Of a stretch of DNA of 64,000 nucleotides, positions 54,610 to 64,000 are shown in pieces. The notes under the pieces are model-generated. The model searched no databases, was not told the origin of the DNA, and saw nothing but the letters and a program-made list of their open reading frames with translations. The position numbers and the translations under genes are program-made. Position 1 is the stretch's first letter. Each line of letters begins with the position of its first letter. Source of the DNA: Symbiodinium natans (lineage: Eukaryota; Sar; Dinophyceae; Suessiales; Symbiodiniaceae); NCBI GenBank assembly GCA_905221605.1, contig CAJNDS010002297.1:74501-138500 (forward strand), given 5' to 3'.

Positions 54610-55540
54610 AGAAGGGTATATCTAGGGCAACCTTCAGGGGCACAACCTTAGGGGTACGAGTCTTTTCATCTGTCGACAAACCCTAAAGCCCTGCACCCCT
54701 AACATCCCAACCCCACAGTCTTGTAGGGGCGGAAGGATTGGTTCTGCGGCGTTTGTGTGAGCTTGGCTCAGGTGTCGGTACGTTATGCACTTGATGGGTC
54801 ACCCACAATATCCTAAACGCTCAAGCCCTATGAACCCCAATTGAAGAGAACGTCGGTTTGAGGCTGGTGGCTCAGGACTGCATCAAGATGCCGAGTAGTA
54901 TCGCTGGTGCCTGCGTATGCTGTGGAACGAGAATCCTATGACTTCACCGCGAGACACGAGAACGTCGCGCAGAAGACTGATTCAACATAGTACCTCACAT
55001 CTTGGAAACGGCAAAAGATCCGCTTCTGCTACATGCAAGATAGAGTATGACACACAACTTCTGTAGACTAGGTGCGCAATACATGCCTATAGCCAGAAAG
55101 GGTAGAGGCATGATACCAAGTCTTAAGGCTACCCTCTTCCCTGGCCCCCAAACCCCAAAGCCCCTCAGATGCCCAAGGGCCTGGCAGCTACCGGTGCGCG
55201 GCTGGGCCGGCACCCATGAGCTGCACCGCACAAAAACTCCAGAAGCACAACCAAGGGGTTCGATTTTTTAAGTACCCTTTACTTCGCGGTTCTTCGTGAG
55301 GAATGAGGCAAACCCTTTCAGGAAATATATAGCGCATCTACTTCCCTCATTCCCTACTAGACCATGCAACATGAGACTGGACCTGTCGCCTGACGTCTTC
55401 TGGGGAAAGCTGGCAGCTCAGGCAGTGCTCAGACTTCGGAAGCGGCTTCAGAAATGGTTTCAAGCATAGGATTTACGGTCTAGGGTTTTGGGTGCAAGAG
55501 TCACGCATGTTGGACAGTTGCGTGAGATACCCAAGCCCTC
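54610..55540. other. Stretch without recognised genes
   Basis: Few telomere units. A minus open frame 54995-55231 shows no motif I recognise; the overlapping + frame is no better. Confidence 0.4.
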
Positions 55541-55545
55541 ACCCC

Positions 55546-55684
55546 TACTTGGAGGTTCCGGTACTTAAAACCCAATAAGTGTAGTTCTAACCCACATATA
55601 TGCTCCTTAAGTACCCTAATAGGGTTATAATTGGGCTATAGGTGCAGTTCGAATTGGGTTACTAAGCACCATGAACCTCCAAAT
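55546..55684. mobile_element. Foldback element, family A
   Basis: 'tacttggaggttccggtact' and 'aagcaccatgaacctccaaa' are the termini; the centre 'gtaccctaatagggttataa' is shared with 61949-62047. Confidence 0.75.
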
Positions 55685-56035
55685 AGAAATTTTCCTAGTC
55701 GTGGCAACACGTGACCGTCGGGGCTATGAGGTTTAGTTACCCTATCAGTCCTGCCTGCTGAACCCGGTATGCCTTGCAAACTCAGCTTGGGCCCGAAAGA
55801 ACCCCATTTAAGGCCCAAGCACAGATCATAAACGGTGTTTCCCTAAACCCTGAATCCCTTGGGGCTGTACATGCTCTGTAGAGGTACATGGGCCCTTCAG
55901 GGATAATTTGGCGGGACGTCGACAAAACGACTCAAAAAAAGCGCGCCCAGCGTTTGTCTCCGCAGACGCAGTTGCCCAGGCCGACGGCCATGAAGGGCCT
56001 GGGACACGGCTAACCCAACCAAACCCCAGCCCTAA

Positions 56036-56140
56036 ACCCTAAACCCTATAAACCCTATAAACCCTATAAACCCTATAAACCCCATAAACCCTATAAACCC
56101 TCTAAACCCTATAAACCCGATAAACCCTATAAACCCTAAC
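56036..56140 (-). repeat. AAACCCTAT array, a 9-bp derivative of the telomere unit
   Basis: About nine AAACCCTAT units following two CCCTAAA units. An inserted AT in CCCTAAA has been amplified into its own tandem array. Confidence 0.95.
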
Positions 56141-57056
56141 CCCTCAACCTGCCGGCGGAGTGTCTACCCCCCCAAAGATCCCTCCGGAACCTTTTTGCCT
56201 CAAGTCCCCCACCCCCTCAGCCTGAGCCTTATCGGACCTTACCCTGAACCCTCAACCTTAAACCCAAGAGGAACCTAGGAACCAAAAAAAGGGTACCCTT
56301 TTCGGTCTCAAGGGGTGTAGAAGGGAACCTAAACCCGATAAAAAGGCAATGGAAGAAGGACCTGCTCTCTCTTTGGGCCTTTGGGACCTTTCGGTGCACT
56401 CTTCGGCAGCTTAAAAAGGGGGGCCGCAGGGATTCCAGGGACTTTAGGCTTAGGGTTTGAAGGATTCTCGGCTGGAGGGTTCAGTCAAAGAAGTCACTCG
56501 AAACAAAAAACGGACCATACAAAGCCCCTACGAGCCCTAGGGAAACACTCGGCAAATCCTATATCGCACCAGCCAATAGAAAGCCCACTTCAAGCCCACT
56601 AAATACCCTTATCTTGGAAAACGCGTTCAATATTGGTAGATTTCCCTCTGTTGAGAACTTCTAGGCCAGTCTCTATGTGCAAGACCCATCCGTGTGATCC
56701 TTTCATCCCGAAATCCCTTAATCCCTAAAGCCCCTTCATCCCTATAATCCCTTAATCCCACTTGAGGGCCGGAGGCAGGGAGGACGAAAGCTCGGGGGCC
56801 GGAAGCAAGAGCAAAGTTGCAAGAGAAAGTGCGGGCAGGGCCCAGTTGGAGGCATGCTTGAGGGGCCAGCGTTTCTTTTCAGCCGTCGCAGTGTTGGGTA
56901 GATACTAGCTTCTTGCAATCAACTAGCTTGTTGCAATCAACACATCACTAGTGGGCGGCGACGCATGTTGTGCTGGGACCCTGACTCACGCGCTGCGGTC
57001 AACACGCGACGGAGTCAGGTCTTGACGTAAAAACGCCTCCCCTTAAGGTATTGATA

Positions 57057-57210
57057 TATCAATTTACCCCCCCCCCCCCACCCCCCCCCCTCCAAAACCA
57101 GGGAATTCGTGTGATGTATCAATTTACCCCCACCCCCCCCCTCCCCCCTTCCAAAACCAAGGAATTCGTGTGATATATCAATTTACCCCCCTCCCCCCCC
57201 ACCCCCCCCC
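57057..57210. repeat. ~60-bp minisatellite with C-runs, 3 copies
   Basis: 'tatcaatttacccc' at 57057, 57117 and 57176, each followed by long C-runs; the first two also by 'tccaaaacca.ggaattcgtg'. The C-run lengths differ between copies. Confidence 0.95.
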
Positions 57211-57386
57211 TAATAAGATAGTATCAATAATACGCTGTTTTCTGGCCGTGGTCGGCCCCCTGCTGCTAAAGCAGATAAAACTCCAGCTTCGCTACTCGAG
57301 CTTTCGTGATAATGGCCCGACAAGCCCTTAACCCCTAGGCCCTAAGCCCTAAGCCCTAAACCCTAAACCCTAAACTCCAATCCTCA

Positions 57387-57455
57387 CATGCTCCGGGCCT
57401 CCTCTCGGATCCCCAGCGTCGCCAGCTCGCCCTGCTGCCGCAGTGTCTCAGCAAG
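57387..57455 (-). CDS. Candidate exon island
   Basis: Reads LAETLRQQGELATLGIREEA then RSM, helix-like and stop-free, between CCCTAAA (57355-57375) and TTTAGGG (57480 on). Could be a PPR second helix but lacks clear signature residues. Confidence 0.3.
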
Positions 57456-57827
57456 GCCTGGACTAAGGGGTCTATATGGGTTTAGGGTTTATAGGGTATA
57501 GGGTTTAGGGTTAGGGTTATAGGGTATAGGGTTTAGGGTTTAGGGCCAACAGATGACCAGCTTCCTGCAACTGAAGTGTGGTGCTGTGCCAGCGACACAC
57601 CCGTGGCAGGGTTGTGGGTTGACTATGTATACATAGTCAACCGTCGTCCCTCATGTCCCAAGAACCCCGAAACAATGCGAAAGAAACATGTGCCAACAGC
57701 CCCGGAGCAAAGTAAACAGAATTCGCCCTTTGCCTGGAACCCAAAGCTTAAAACACCGGAGCTGTATAAATCGACCAGAAGCCCCAAACCCTCCGCGCCC
57801 GTCACCGAAACCAACAGTCTCAACCCC

Positions 57828-57959
57828 ACTCTTTTGAGGTGCGTACCACTGGCCTGGCAGCTCTGCGCAAAAGCCTGCAGACTCCAGGAGCTCTACAGCC
57901 ACAGCGAAAGTGAGGGCGTTGCCTGTCCCCAGAGATGATGGAGCTGCAGATGAAAGCTC
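57828..57959 (-). CDS. PPR-like exon
   Basis: Reads ELSSAAPSSLGTGNALTFAV then AVELLESAGFCAELPGQW. 'NALTFAVAVELLESAG' follows the NVVTYNAAISACEKAG register with changed residues. Longer than most islands. Confidence 0.4.
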
Positions 57960-58425
57960 CGGCTGAGAGTTTAGGACTCTGGGTCGAGGGTTTAAGGATC
58001 TAAGAAAAACCTCAATTACAGTAATCATTCTTACAGGAACCCGCAGAAGAGGGTACCCTGATTTTCGGAAACCCCCGTACCTGAACGGAACAGTGTTACG
58101 GGGTTTGCTGGGTTCGGGTCGAACAAACAAACGACTATCACAGCCTTGGCTCTTGTTCTCTGGTGTCAACTGTCTAACCTCACGGTCTCCGACCAGGCTT
58201 TGGGGTTTCGGGTTTCTATATAAGTTTAGGGTTTGGGATTTAGTTTAGGGGTTAGTCCATCCTAGTCCCCCCCCCCCCACCCCCCTCCCTGCAGAGCACC
58301 ATTTTCGAATCTGGAGCTGCTCGCGTGGGCATGGCACAGGTGACCACTGCCCGGTGGCCACCAAGTTTGAGCAGCGTGGCCATCAAAATTCTCGAAACCC
58401 TAAGCCTCTCTATCCCCCCCCAGAA

Positions 58426-58517
58426 CCTGGGACTCTATTTACCTACAATTTAGCAGCAACTACCCTGAATTAGTAGGTCTAACCCAGAAAACTGTAGATA
58501 AAGAGGAGGTTCTCAGG
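58426..58517. mobile_element. Foldback element, family C
   Basis: 'cctgggactctatttaccta' and 'gtagataaagaggaggttct' ends; interior 'tttagcagcaactaccctga'. Confidence 0.7.
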
Positions 58518-58689
58518 CATGACTTTTCCCGAAGATCTTACGTTGAGCCCCCCTCTTCACAGGCTTCTCAAAGACTGTCCCTGGAGTGGGGCGCTGCCCA
58601 GGAGTTGTGGCAGCAGCTGCCATTTCCTGGAACAGTCTCGGGGTTGAGGGTTTAGGGTTTAGGGTTTAGGCTTAGGGTTTAGGGTGCTC

Positions 58690-59050
58690 GATGACACCAG
58701 GATAATGGGGTTAAGTGATAGGCGTGTGATCGAGTCCAGGGCTGTAGTTGGGTCAGGGATCTGCACTGCGCAAGGTGGTGCTGACTTCCATGACCTCCCC
58801 CCAACCACACAACATCCGCGCACCCACACGCACATAACACAAACTGCAAACACAAAGAACACCCCCAAGGCGTCCCATATACCGCGCAACCCGACTTCCG
58901 ATAGACCTCACAGAACTCCGAGGCCCCAGAAGCCCTGCAAAGAATTCGGGGTTATCACGCTTTGGTCCTCCACGCCGAAGGCCAAGAAACCTCAACAACC
59001 TCAGCCTAAACCTAAGTCCCCAAGAAAAACTTGAAGCCGCCAAGCCTAAT
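58690..59050. other. Non-repeat stretch, no gene recognised
   Basis: Open on both strands; no motif. Begins after a TTTAGGG block at 58640-58690 and ends at CCCTAAA at 59054. Confidence 0.4.
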
Positions 59051-59216
59051 CGGCCCTAAACCCTAAGCCCGAACCATGAAACCCTCAACGCTGAACACTT
59101 GAATGCTCCCGAAAATGTGAACCAAACTCCAAGGTACCGAACCTCAAGGTCCCAACCCTAAATCCTATAAACCTCCTAAACGCTAAAACCCCCAAAGGCC
59201 TTAAACTCCCAACCAG

Positions 59217-59445
59217 CCCCCCCCCCCCCCCCCCCCCACCCCCCTCCCCCCAAACAAACACAAATCAAATCACTTACCCCCCCTCCCCCCCGGTAAAATT
59301 CCCAAACTAAAAATAATCATAGTCATAATAATAATAATATATAATAATAGTAATAGTAATCATAAATCATAATACTACTGATGATAATAATAATAATGAT
59401 AATAGTAATGATGATAATAATAATCAGAATGATGATGACAATAAC
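59217..59445 (+). repeat. C-run followed by AAT/GAT trinucleotide repeats
   Basis: About 20 C near 59217-59237, then from about 59310 a mixed ATA/ATG trinucleotide stretch of ~130 bp. The IIIIMM-type frame over it is not a gene. Confidence 0.95.
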
Positions 59446-60599
59446 GGAAACCCCAAACCCTGGGGCGCCTCCCAGCCTCCACGGCCCGGAGGCTTGGCTC
59501 CAGGCTGAGAGCGTTGGGAGCCACCTGCCGAATCAGCGGCTGCTGCGGGTTTGGGGGCGAAGGGGGGGGATTTCGGGGTGTTTGCGGTGTAGGTTGGTTT
59601 GGGGGTTTACGGGTTTCTGGGGGGTTTCGGGATTTTAGAGGGTTTAGGGTTTAGGGCGTGTTAGGGTGAGAAGGGTTTGGAGATTTCGAACGGCTTGTGC
59701 TGGTTTGAGAGATTTAGAGGGTTTTAGGGGTTAGCGGTTGGGGGTTGGGGATTGGGGCTTGGGGCGGGTTAGGGCTGGGGATATAGGCTGTCGGGTCGAG
59801 GGCTTTGGATTCAAGGTTCAGGGTTAAGGTCTTTGCTCTTTGCTTTTGTTGGGTTGGGGGGGGGGGGGGGGGGGGCGCGCGCATGCGGTCTTTGAGGAGG
59901 CAGGCGGCAAGATTCAAGGGAAAAACAGTGGACATTCGTGTTACGGAATCGGTCAGGCATCGCTTGGCGGGAGTAACAATTCAACCTGGAGGCATCATTT
60001 TTGGCAGTAAGCATCGCTTCGCCAGGCAACGAAAACTGCACTCTGGGCCTTGCAGGCAAGTAGTAGTTCTTAAGGGTTTAACTCGGGGTTGTGGGCCTTA
60101 GGAGTTAAGAGGTGGATCGGGGCATCCTTTCACGGCCCCGCTCAAACTGTTTGTTGCTGGGGCCGGGCTTCTCATCTTGCCGCGTGGGAGCTCTACATCC
60201 TACCTATACTTTAAGAAAATGGGTGAGGGGGATGCTTTCGAAGTTGGGCGGATGTGCCCACGGCCGAGGTCCCACGTTCAAGGTTTAAACCTCATGCCCT
60301 TAGCCTTGGCTTTAGACTGCCAGCAAAAGCCTTCAGACCCGCTCTGTGCAAGTGCGGCAAAGCACAGAGACAGAGAGAGAGAGAGAGAAACCAAAATGAA
60401 AGAAACTTCCACAGTTTTCAACTCCCCAGATTAGCCTTAAAGCCCTGGAGCCTTGGTGCGGCCAACTCCCGACTGGAATTTTAGCCTAACAGCCCTCAAG
60501 GCTTTGTTTTGAACGACATCGCGTGGCCGGCCACAGTGATGTCCCTGCCTCCAACATGGGCATCTGTGCAAGGAGACACCTTGGATTCGGGCTTAGGGT

Positions 60600-60821
60600 T
60601 TAGGATTGAGGGTTCGCTAGAGACAACATGAGCTCAAAGCACTTAGGAAATTTATCCAACCTAACTGCACGGTCTGACAAAGGCCCTGCTGCACATGAGG
60701 CCTCAAACCTCAGAGCATGCATCGCAACAGCAAACGAAAAGCCTAAGCCATGAATCCTAAGCTCAGCATCGGTGGTGTGGAGGCACCTTGACTGCAAAAC
60801 ATCCTGACCCGAATCCTTCAC
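60600..60821 (-). CDS. Unrecognised open frame
   Basis: 'DAELRIHGLGFSFAVAMHAL' and 'RFEASCAAGPLSDRAVRLDK' look protein-like, directly left of a TTTAGGG block (60590) in unusual orientation. No family recognised. The rest of 60080-61040 holds only a short GA run (60369-60390) and nothing else I can name. Confidence 0.2.
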   Translation of the reverse strand: MKDSGQDVLQSRCLHTTDAELRIHGLGFSFAVAMHALRFEASCAAGPLSDRAVRLDKFPKCFELMLSLANPQS

Positions 60822-61076
60822 TCAGACTCCTAGACCCTTTCAGTCCTTAGTACGGACTGATGCAAGTCACAACTTATATTCGCCTATAATAAAATACAAG
60901 AAAATCACAGAGCAATACATATACACATGTACGTACATATACCTTCAAGGGACAATACGAGGAACCTAGTTCCCCGGGTGGCCTCAAAACAAACAGGAAC
61001 CCAAACGCCCCGCATCAGCCTGGAAGCACCCTGCCTGCGGCTCTGAAACCCTAAGCCCTAAACCTGCAACCCTAAA

Positions 61077-61197
61077 CCCTTAACCCAAAAACCCCAAAAC
61101 CCAAAAACTCAAAAACCCAAAAACCCAAAACCCAAAACCCTAAACCCTAAACCCTAAACCCTAAACCCTAAACCCTAAACCCTAAACCCTAACCTGA
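61077..61197 (-). repeat. Telomere-type array, AAACCC/AAAACCC then CCCTAAA
   Basis: Begins with AAAAACCC-type units and passes into about nine exact CCCTAAA units. Confidence 0.95.
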
Positions 61198-61412
61198 ACC
61201 GCTACAGGCGGCTCGAAGCCTCCAAGGGCCCTAAACCCGAAACCCTACACAGGGGACTTGATGCTACCTAGCACCACCCCAGTACTGCCAACATCGGCAC
61301 CCCCGCTTCCCAACCCCTAGTAAGCAAAGTTAGAAGGTACCCTGTGAAAGGAGCCAGTTCTCCGACATATTAATCACCCTAAACCCTAAACCCTAAACCC
61401 TAAACGCGAAAC

Positions 61413-61524
61413 CCCAAAACAGCCACTCATGCTCTACAAGGCGCACAGCCCCCTGCCAGTGCCAAACGCCTGCGCAGGCAGCCAGGGCGGCGTTGAAGCT
61501 CACGGCCGTTGGGGCGAGGCCGGC
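61413..61524 (-). CDS. PPR exon, one full motif
   Basis: Reads AGLAPTAVSFNAALAACAGV then WHWQGAVRLVEHEW. 'TAVSFNAALAACAG' plus 'WQGAVRLV' gives both helices. Sense entry is a canonical CCCCGCAG at 61525; donor GT at 61411-61412 or 61419-61420. CCCTAAA left, TTTAGGG right. Confidence 0.7.
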
Positions 61525-61948
61525 CTGCGGGGGCTCAGGGAACTTTGCGGGTTTAGGGTTTAGGGGTTTGGGGGTTTAGGGTTTAAGGGTTTAAGGGTTT
61601 AAGGGTTTAGAGTTTAGGGTTTAGGGGTTTAAGGGTTTAGGGTTTAAGGGCTTAGGGTTTCAGGGCTTAGGGGCAGTATGCCCCTAAAACCCTTGAGTAA
61701 ACCCTACCGCAACCCCATACATGCCCTAAACCCTATAGAAACCCCTACTGTATTTGAACCCCATGGACTGCGGTTTGGGGTTTAGGAGGGCCAAAGGGTT
61801 TAAAGGAGGACCCGGGCTAGTGAGTCGGCAACGGGATTGATTTCACAGAGCCTGTCGGTGCGGCTGGTGTCCGAAACGTCCACAGCTCGTACCCTGGAAC
61901 AAGAAGCCTGCTGTTCCCCGGAACCCAACCTCAAGAACTTAAACCCCA

Positions 61949-62047
61949 TACTTGGAGGTTTAAGACCCTTAAGTACCCTAATACTATTATAACTGGGCTG
62001 TAAGTAAAGTTATGATTGGGTTACTAAGTACCATGAGCCTCCAAGTA
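61949..62047. mobile_element. Foldback element, family A, at an exon edge
   Basis: 'tacttggaggtttaag' left and 'ctaagtaccatgagcctccaagta' right. The left half is shortened. Its right end touches the PPR exon at 62050. Confidence 0.7.
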
Positions 62048-62049
62048 GT

Positions 62050-62187
62050 CCTCAAGAACTCCAAGCGCTGGTGGCTTCGAAGAGCCTTTGCCTCAAGGAG
62101 GTCCCCGAAGAGGTGCAGCGCCAGCTGCCACTGCAGCGCTTGCACACAGGAACTCATGGCAGCGTTGATACTGATCCTGGACTCGGG
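62050..62187 (-). CDS. PPR exon, one full motif plus tail
   Basis: Reads ESRISINAAMSSCVQALQWQ then LALHLFGDLLEAKALRS: NAAMSSC and WQLALHLF of a complete repeat. Entered in sense through ATCCTAAG (62188-62190). On its 3' side it runs into the family A terminus. Confidence 0.7.
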
Positions 62188-62555
62188 CTTAGGATTTCGG
62201 AGTTCGGAGAACATATTCCTAAATCCGATCCTCTTATTAAACCTTCCCTAAATCCGGTCGCTATAAGAGAACATCTACCACGTCCAGGTTCTTGAAGATT
62301 GGGCTTTCGAGGACCCTGGTAACCTGTACAGCAGTTAACACCATTGCACATCTTTGAAACACACCCAACCACAACTCAGAATCCTAGTTCCGTGGGCAAA
62401 AGCAAGTAGGCAACCTCTTGTACAATGAGACTATTCGGCCCCCTCCAAGACCCCCGTGAATCAAGGGCGGGGGAAGGGCGGGGGAAGCAACAACTGCCCT
62501 AACACTACAAGCCGTTTTTGCTTAGCCCTAAACCATCAACACGAAATCATAAACA

Positions 62556-62645
62556 GCCAAAGGTCACGTTGGGAGCCACCCCGACCAGCACCATGCCCAG
62601 AAGGAGAGCCAAGGCAGCTTGCCACTGCTTGGCCTTCTCATGCAA
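62556..62645 (-). CDS. PPR exon, second helix and loop
   Basis: Reads LHEKAKQWQAALALLLGMVL then VGVAPNVTFG. EKAKQWQAALALL...G.APNVTF is a textbook second half. Together with 62741-62857 it could supply the two halves of one repeat. Confidence 0.7.
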
Positions 62646-62740
62646 CAACCCCCCCCCCCCACGGGTTGCAAGTTCAGGGTTCGGGAGATTTGGGGGGGGG
62701 GGGGGGGGGGGGCTTGTTTGGGGCAGTCATGGTCTTGGGC

Positions 62741-62857
62741 CTTGGAGGGCTCTTCGTATTCTCGGTTGCAGGCCTTCCTTTGGGGCTTCAGGGCACGTTG
62801 CCGTGCCTTCTCACAAGCGCTGATGGCAGCACTGAAGGAGACGACCTGTGCGCGGAG
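62741..62857 (-). CDS. PPR exon, first helix
   Basis: Reads LRAQVVSFSAAISACEKARQ then RALKPQRKACNREYEEPSK. VVSFSAAISACEKA is near consensus; what follows is basic and unlike PPR, so the exon may end soon after. A ~20-base G-run lies just left (62693-62712). Confidence 0.7.
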
Positions 62858-63072
62858 AGCCCGCCGAATTAGAGTTTTGAGAACTCGACATGAATTAGAA
62901 CTGGCTATTTCTGTCGGAATCCAAAAAGCGCGTACTTTCCTCGGGTAGTTCGATTGTATATACAAAAGAAGGTTAACCACGGAAGCGCCTGTGTGAAAGC
63001 CCGGAGCCCTAAACCCTTCAACCCGAAACCCTCAACTTCAACCCGTAAACCCTAAACCAAAAAGGGTGCAGA

Positions 63073-63171
63073 CTTGAAAGCTGAAGTGACGTTGGGCACC
63101 ACCTCCGCCACCACCATGATCGAAAGCAGCTGAAGACCTCGCTTGTGCCGGTTAACCCTCTTTATGGACTC
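63073..63171 (-). CDS. PPR exon, second helix and loop
   Basis: Reads VESIKRVNRHKRGLQLLSIM then VVAEVVPNVTSAFKSA. 'GLQLLSIMVVAEVVPNVTSAF' fits second helix plus PNV.SF loop. Confidence 0.55.
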
Positions 63172-63691
63172 TACAGCAAATTGCGGTTTAGGGTTTAGGG
63201 ATAGGGCCATTCGGGTTTGTTGAACAGAAAAATTGACAGGGGGCATTGTGCTTGTAGAAAGTACAGTGTTTCAGGAGTAGGCTACTTGGGCTTCGAGCTT
63301 GAAAGGACATGTAGGGCTTACCTGGGCTCGGGGCCTGTCGTGCTTCTTCCTGGGAAGGATTCTATTGAAACCCTACACAAGCCAATTCAAGACCTGACCC
63401 CTGAACCCTGTACGTTGCGCAACATGCTTTGCTTTATCGATGTTCGAGGATCAGCACCCCGACAACTACAGCATCTCTTCGAGCAGAATTATAGGGGCAT
63501 CAATGCAGGAAGGGCGCCTAAATCGTTGTTCGAGGAAGAGTATTAAAAACCGGAAGGCGCGCAACGACAAGACACGATCCGATCTTCCTTTTGTCCGGTC
63601 CTAAGCCCTGCGCCCACAACCCAAAACCCTATAAGTCCTAGAACGCTGAAAAAACAAAACCAAACAAAAAAGACTCCCAAGGGCTGTCTTA

Positions 63692-63778
63692 GTGGCCCAA
63701 CTGCCACTTGAGGGCCTTCTCGCAGGCGCTGATGGCGGCGTTGTAGGAAATGACGTCCGGTTGCAAACCGGCCTCTGG
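63692..63778 (-). CDS. PPR exon, near-consensus repeat
   Basis: Reads PEAGLQPDVISYNAAISACE then KALKWQLGH and a stop. The closest match to the dinoflagellate consensus in the window. A donor must occur before the stop at 63689 if it is a working exon. A family B element lies 70 bp away on its 5' side. Confidence 0.75.
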
Positions 63779-63850
63779 CTGTAAGCCGAGGCCGAAAAAT
63801 TGGCCCCTTCTTTGGGATCCCTGTTCGGGTTGAGGGTGTAGGGTTTGGGG

Positions 63851-63951
63851 TTGGGATGTTCCCGGATATACTAACAGTCTCAATAGGGATTATAATAGGG
63901 GGTGCTACAATCCCCATTAAGGATTGGTAGTATAAGGGCGAACATCCCAAG
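63851..63951. mobile_element. Foldback element, family B, complete
   Basis: 'ttgggatgttcccggatata' pairs with 'agtataagggcgaacatcccaa'. TACTAACAG once at 63870. Surrounded by TTTGGGG/TTTAGGG sequence on both sides. Confidence 0.8.
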
Positions 63952-64000
63952 TTTGGGGTTTGGGTTGGGGGTTTGGGGGCTAGGGTTTGGGGTTTTGCTG

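Noticed and set aside
58555-58640. Plus-strand PPR-like exon with a good acceptor (CTCTTCACAG, then SLEWGAAQELWQQLP)
   Set aside because: It would be the only plus-strand coding piece, and the minus strand is equally open and PPR-like (KWQLLPQLLGS); strand cannot be decided.
63543-63950. 135-codon minus frame as one gene
   Set aside because: Its N-terminal part translates the family B foldback element (a similar peptide arises at 6627-6902) and another frame carries the PPR helix; only the PPR piece at 63692-63778 is kept.
1-64000. Whole window as a chromosome end or subtelomere
   Set aside because: TTTAGGG blocks occur in both orientations, are short and degenerate, and are spread evenly with exons between them; no long terminal array at either edge.

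Overview
The window looks like nuclear DNA of a dinoflagellate. Three things point there. (1) The whole 64 kb is strewn with exact and degenerate TTTAGGG/CCCTAAA blocks, the Arabidopsis-type telomere unit that dinoflagellates also use, in both orientations and mostly internal. (2) About 38 short islands encode pieces of pentatricopeptide-repeat (PPR) proteins with the core 'VxxYNAAISACEKG', a form very common in Symbiodiniaceae and other dinoflagellate proteomes. (3) Every coding piece I can recognise is on the minus strand, as expected of dinoflagellate unidirectional gene arrays. The species cannot be named from sequence alone.

Layout, right to left in the sense direction. 63.8-25.3 kb: scattered PPR-coding islands of about 60-140 bp separated by intron-like DNA of roughly 0.3-2 kb (more in places); a decayed piece of a large TRANK1-like UvrD-type helicase gene interrupts it at 30.1-30.8 kb, and an AT-rich tandem-repeat block lies at 37.1-38.9 kb. 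22.6-23.7 kb: the one clear intact gene, an intronless 374-residue BTB/POZ protein with a C-terminal discoidin-like part. 22.1-14.7 kb: a second run of PPR islands. 11.2-10.7 kb: a small secreted cysteine-containing protein. 8.8-5.9 kb: microexons of an unrecognised secreted protein, the first encoding a signal peptide. 4.3-0.2 kb: weak PPR remnants.

The most striking organisation is in the intron-like DNA. Reading the + strand, an island is usually preceded by (CCCTAAA)n and followed by (TTTAGGG)n. In the sense (minus) direction this means introns begin (G)GTTTAGGG... and end ...CCCTAA(A/G). The two ends are complementary, and single-base variants of the telomere unit supply GT donors and AG acceptors at several islands. 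The same introns hold at least seven families of short foldback (MITE-like) elements with long inverted termini. One copy carries an 80-bp TTTAGGG array between two near-identical 9-bp copies of element sequence, the mark of an insertion or of telomeric filling of a staggered break. I propose that telomere-type sequence and foldback elements here form and reshape intron ends; this is inference and needs transcript data.

Limits: exon ends are guesses without RNA, many PPR islands are degenerate, and no tRNA, rRNA, CRISPR array or recognisable transposase or reverse transcriptase was found.
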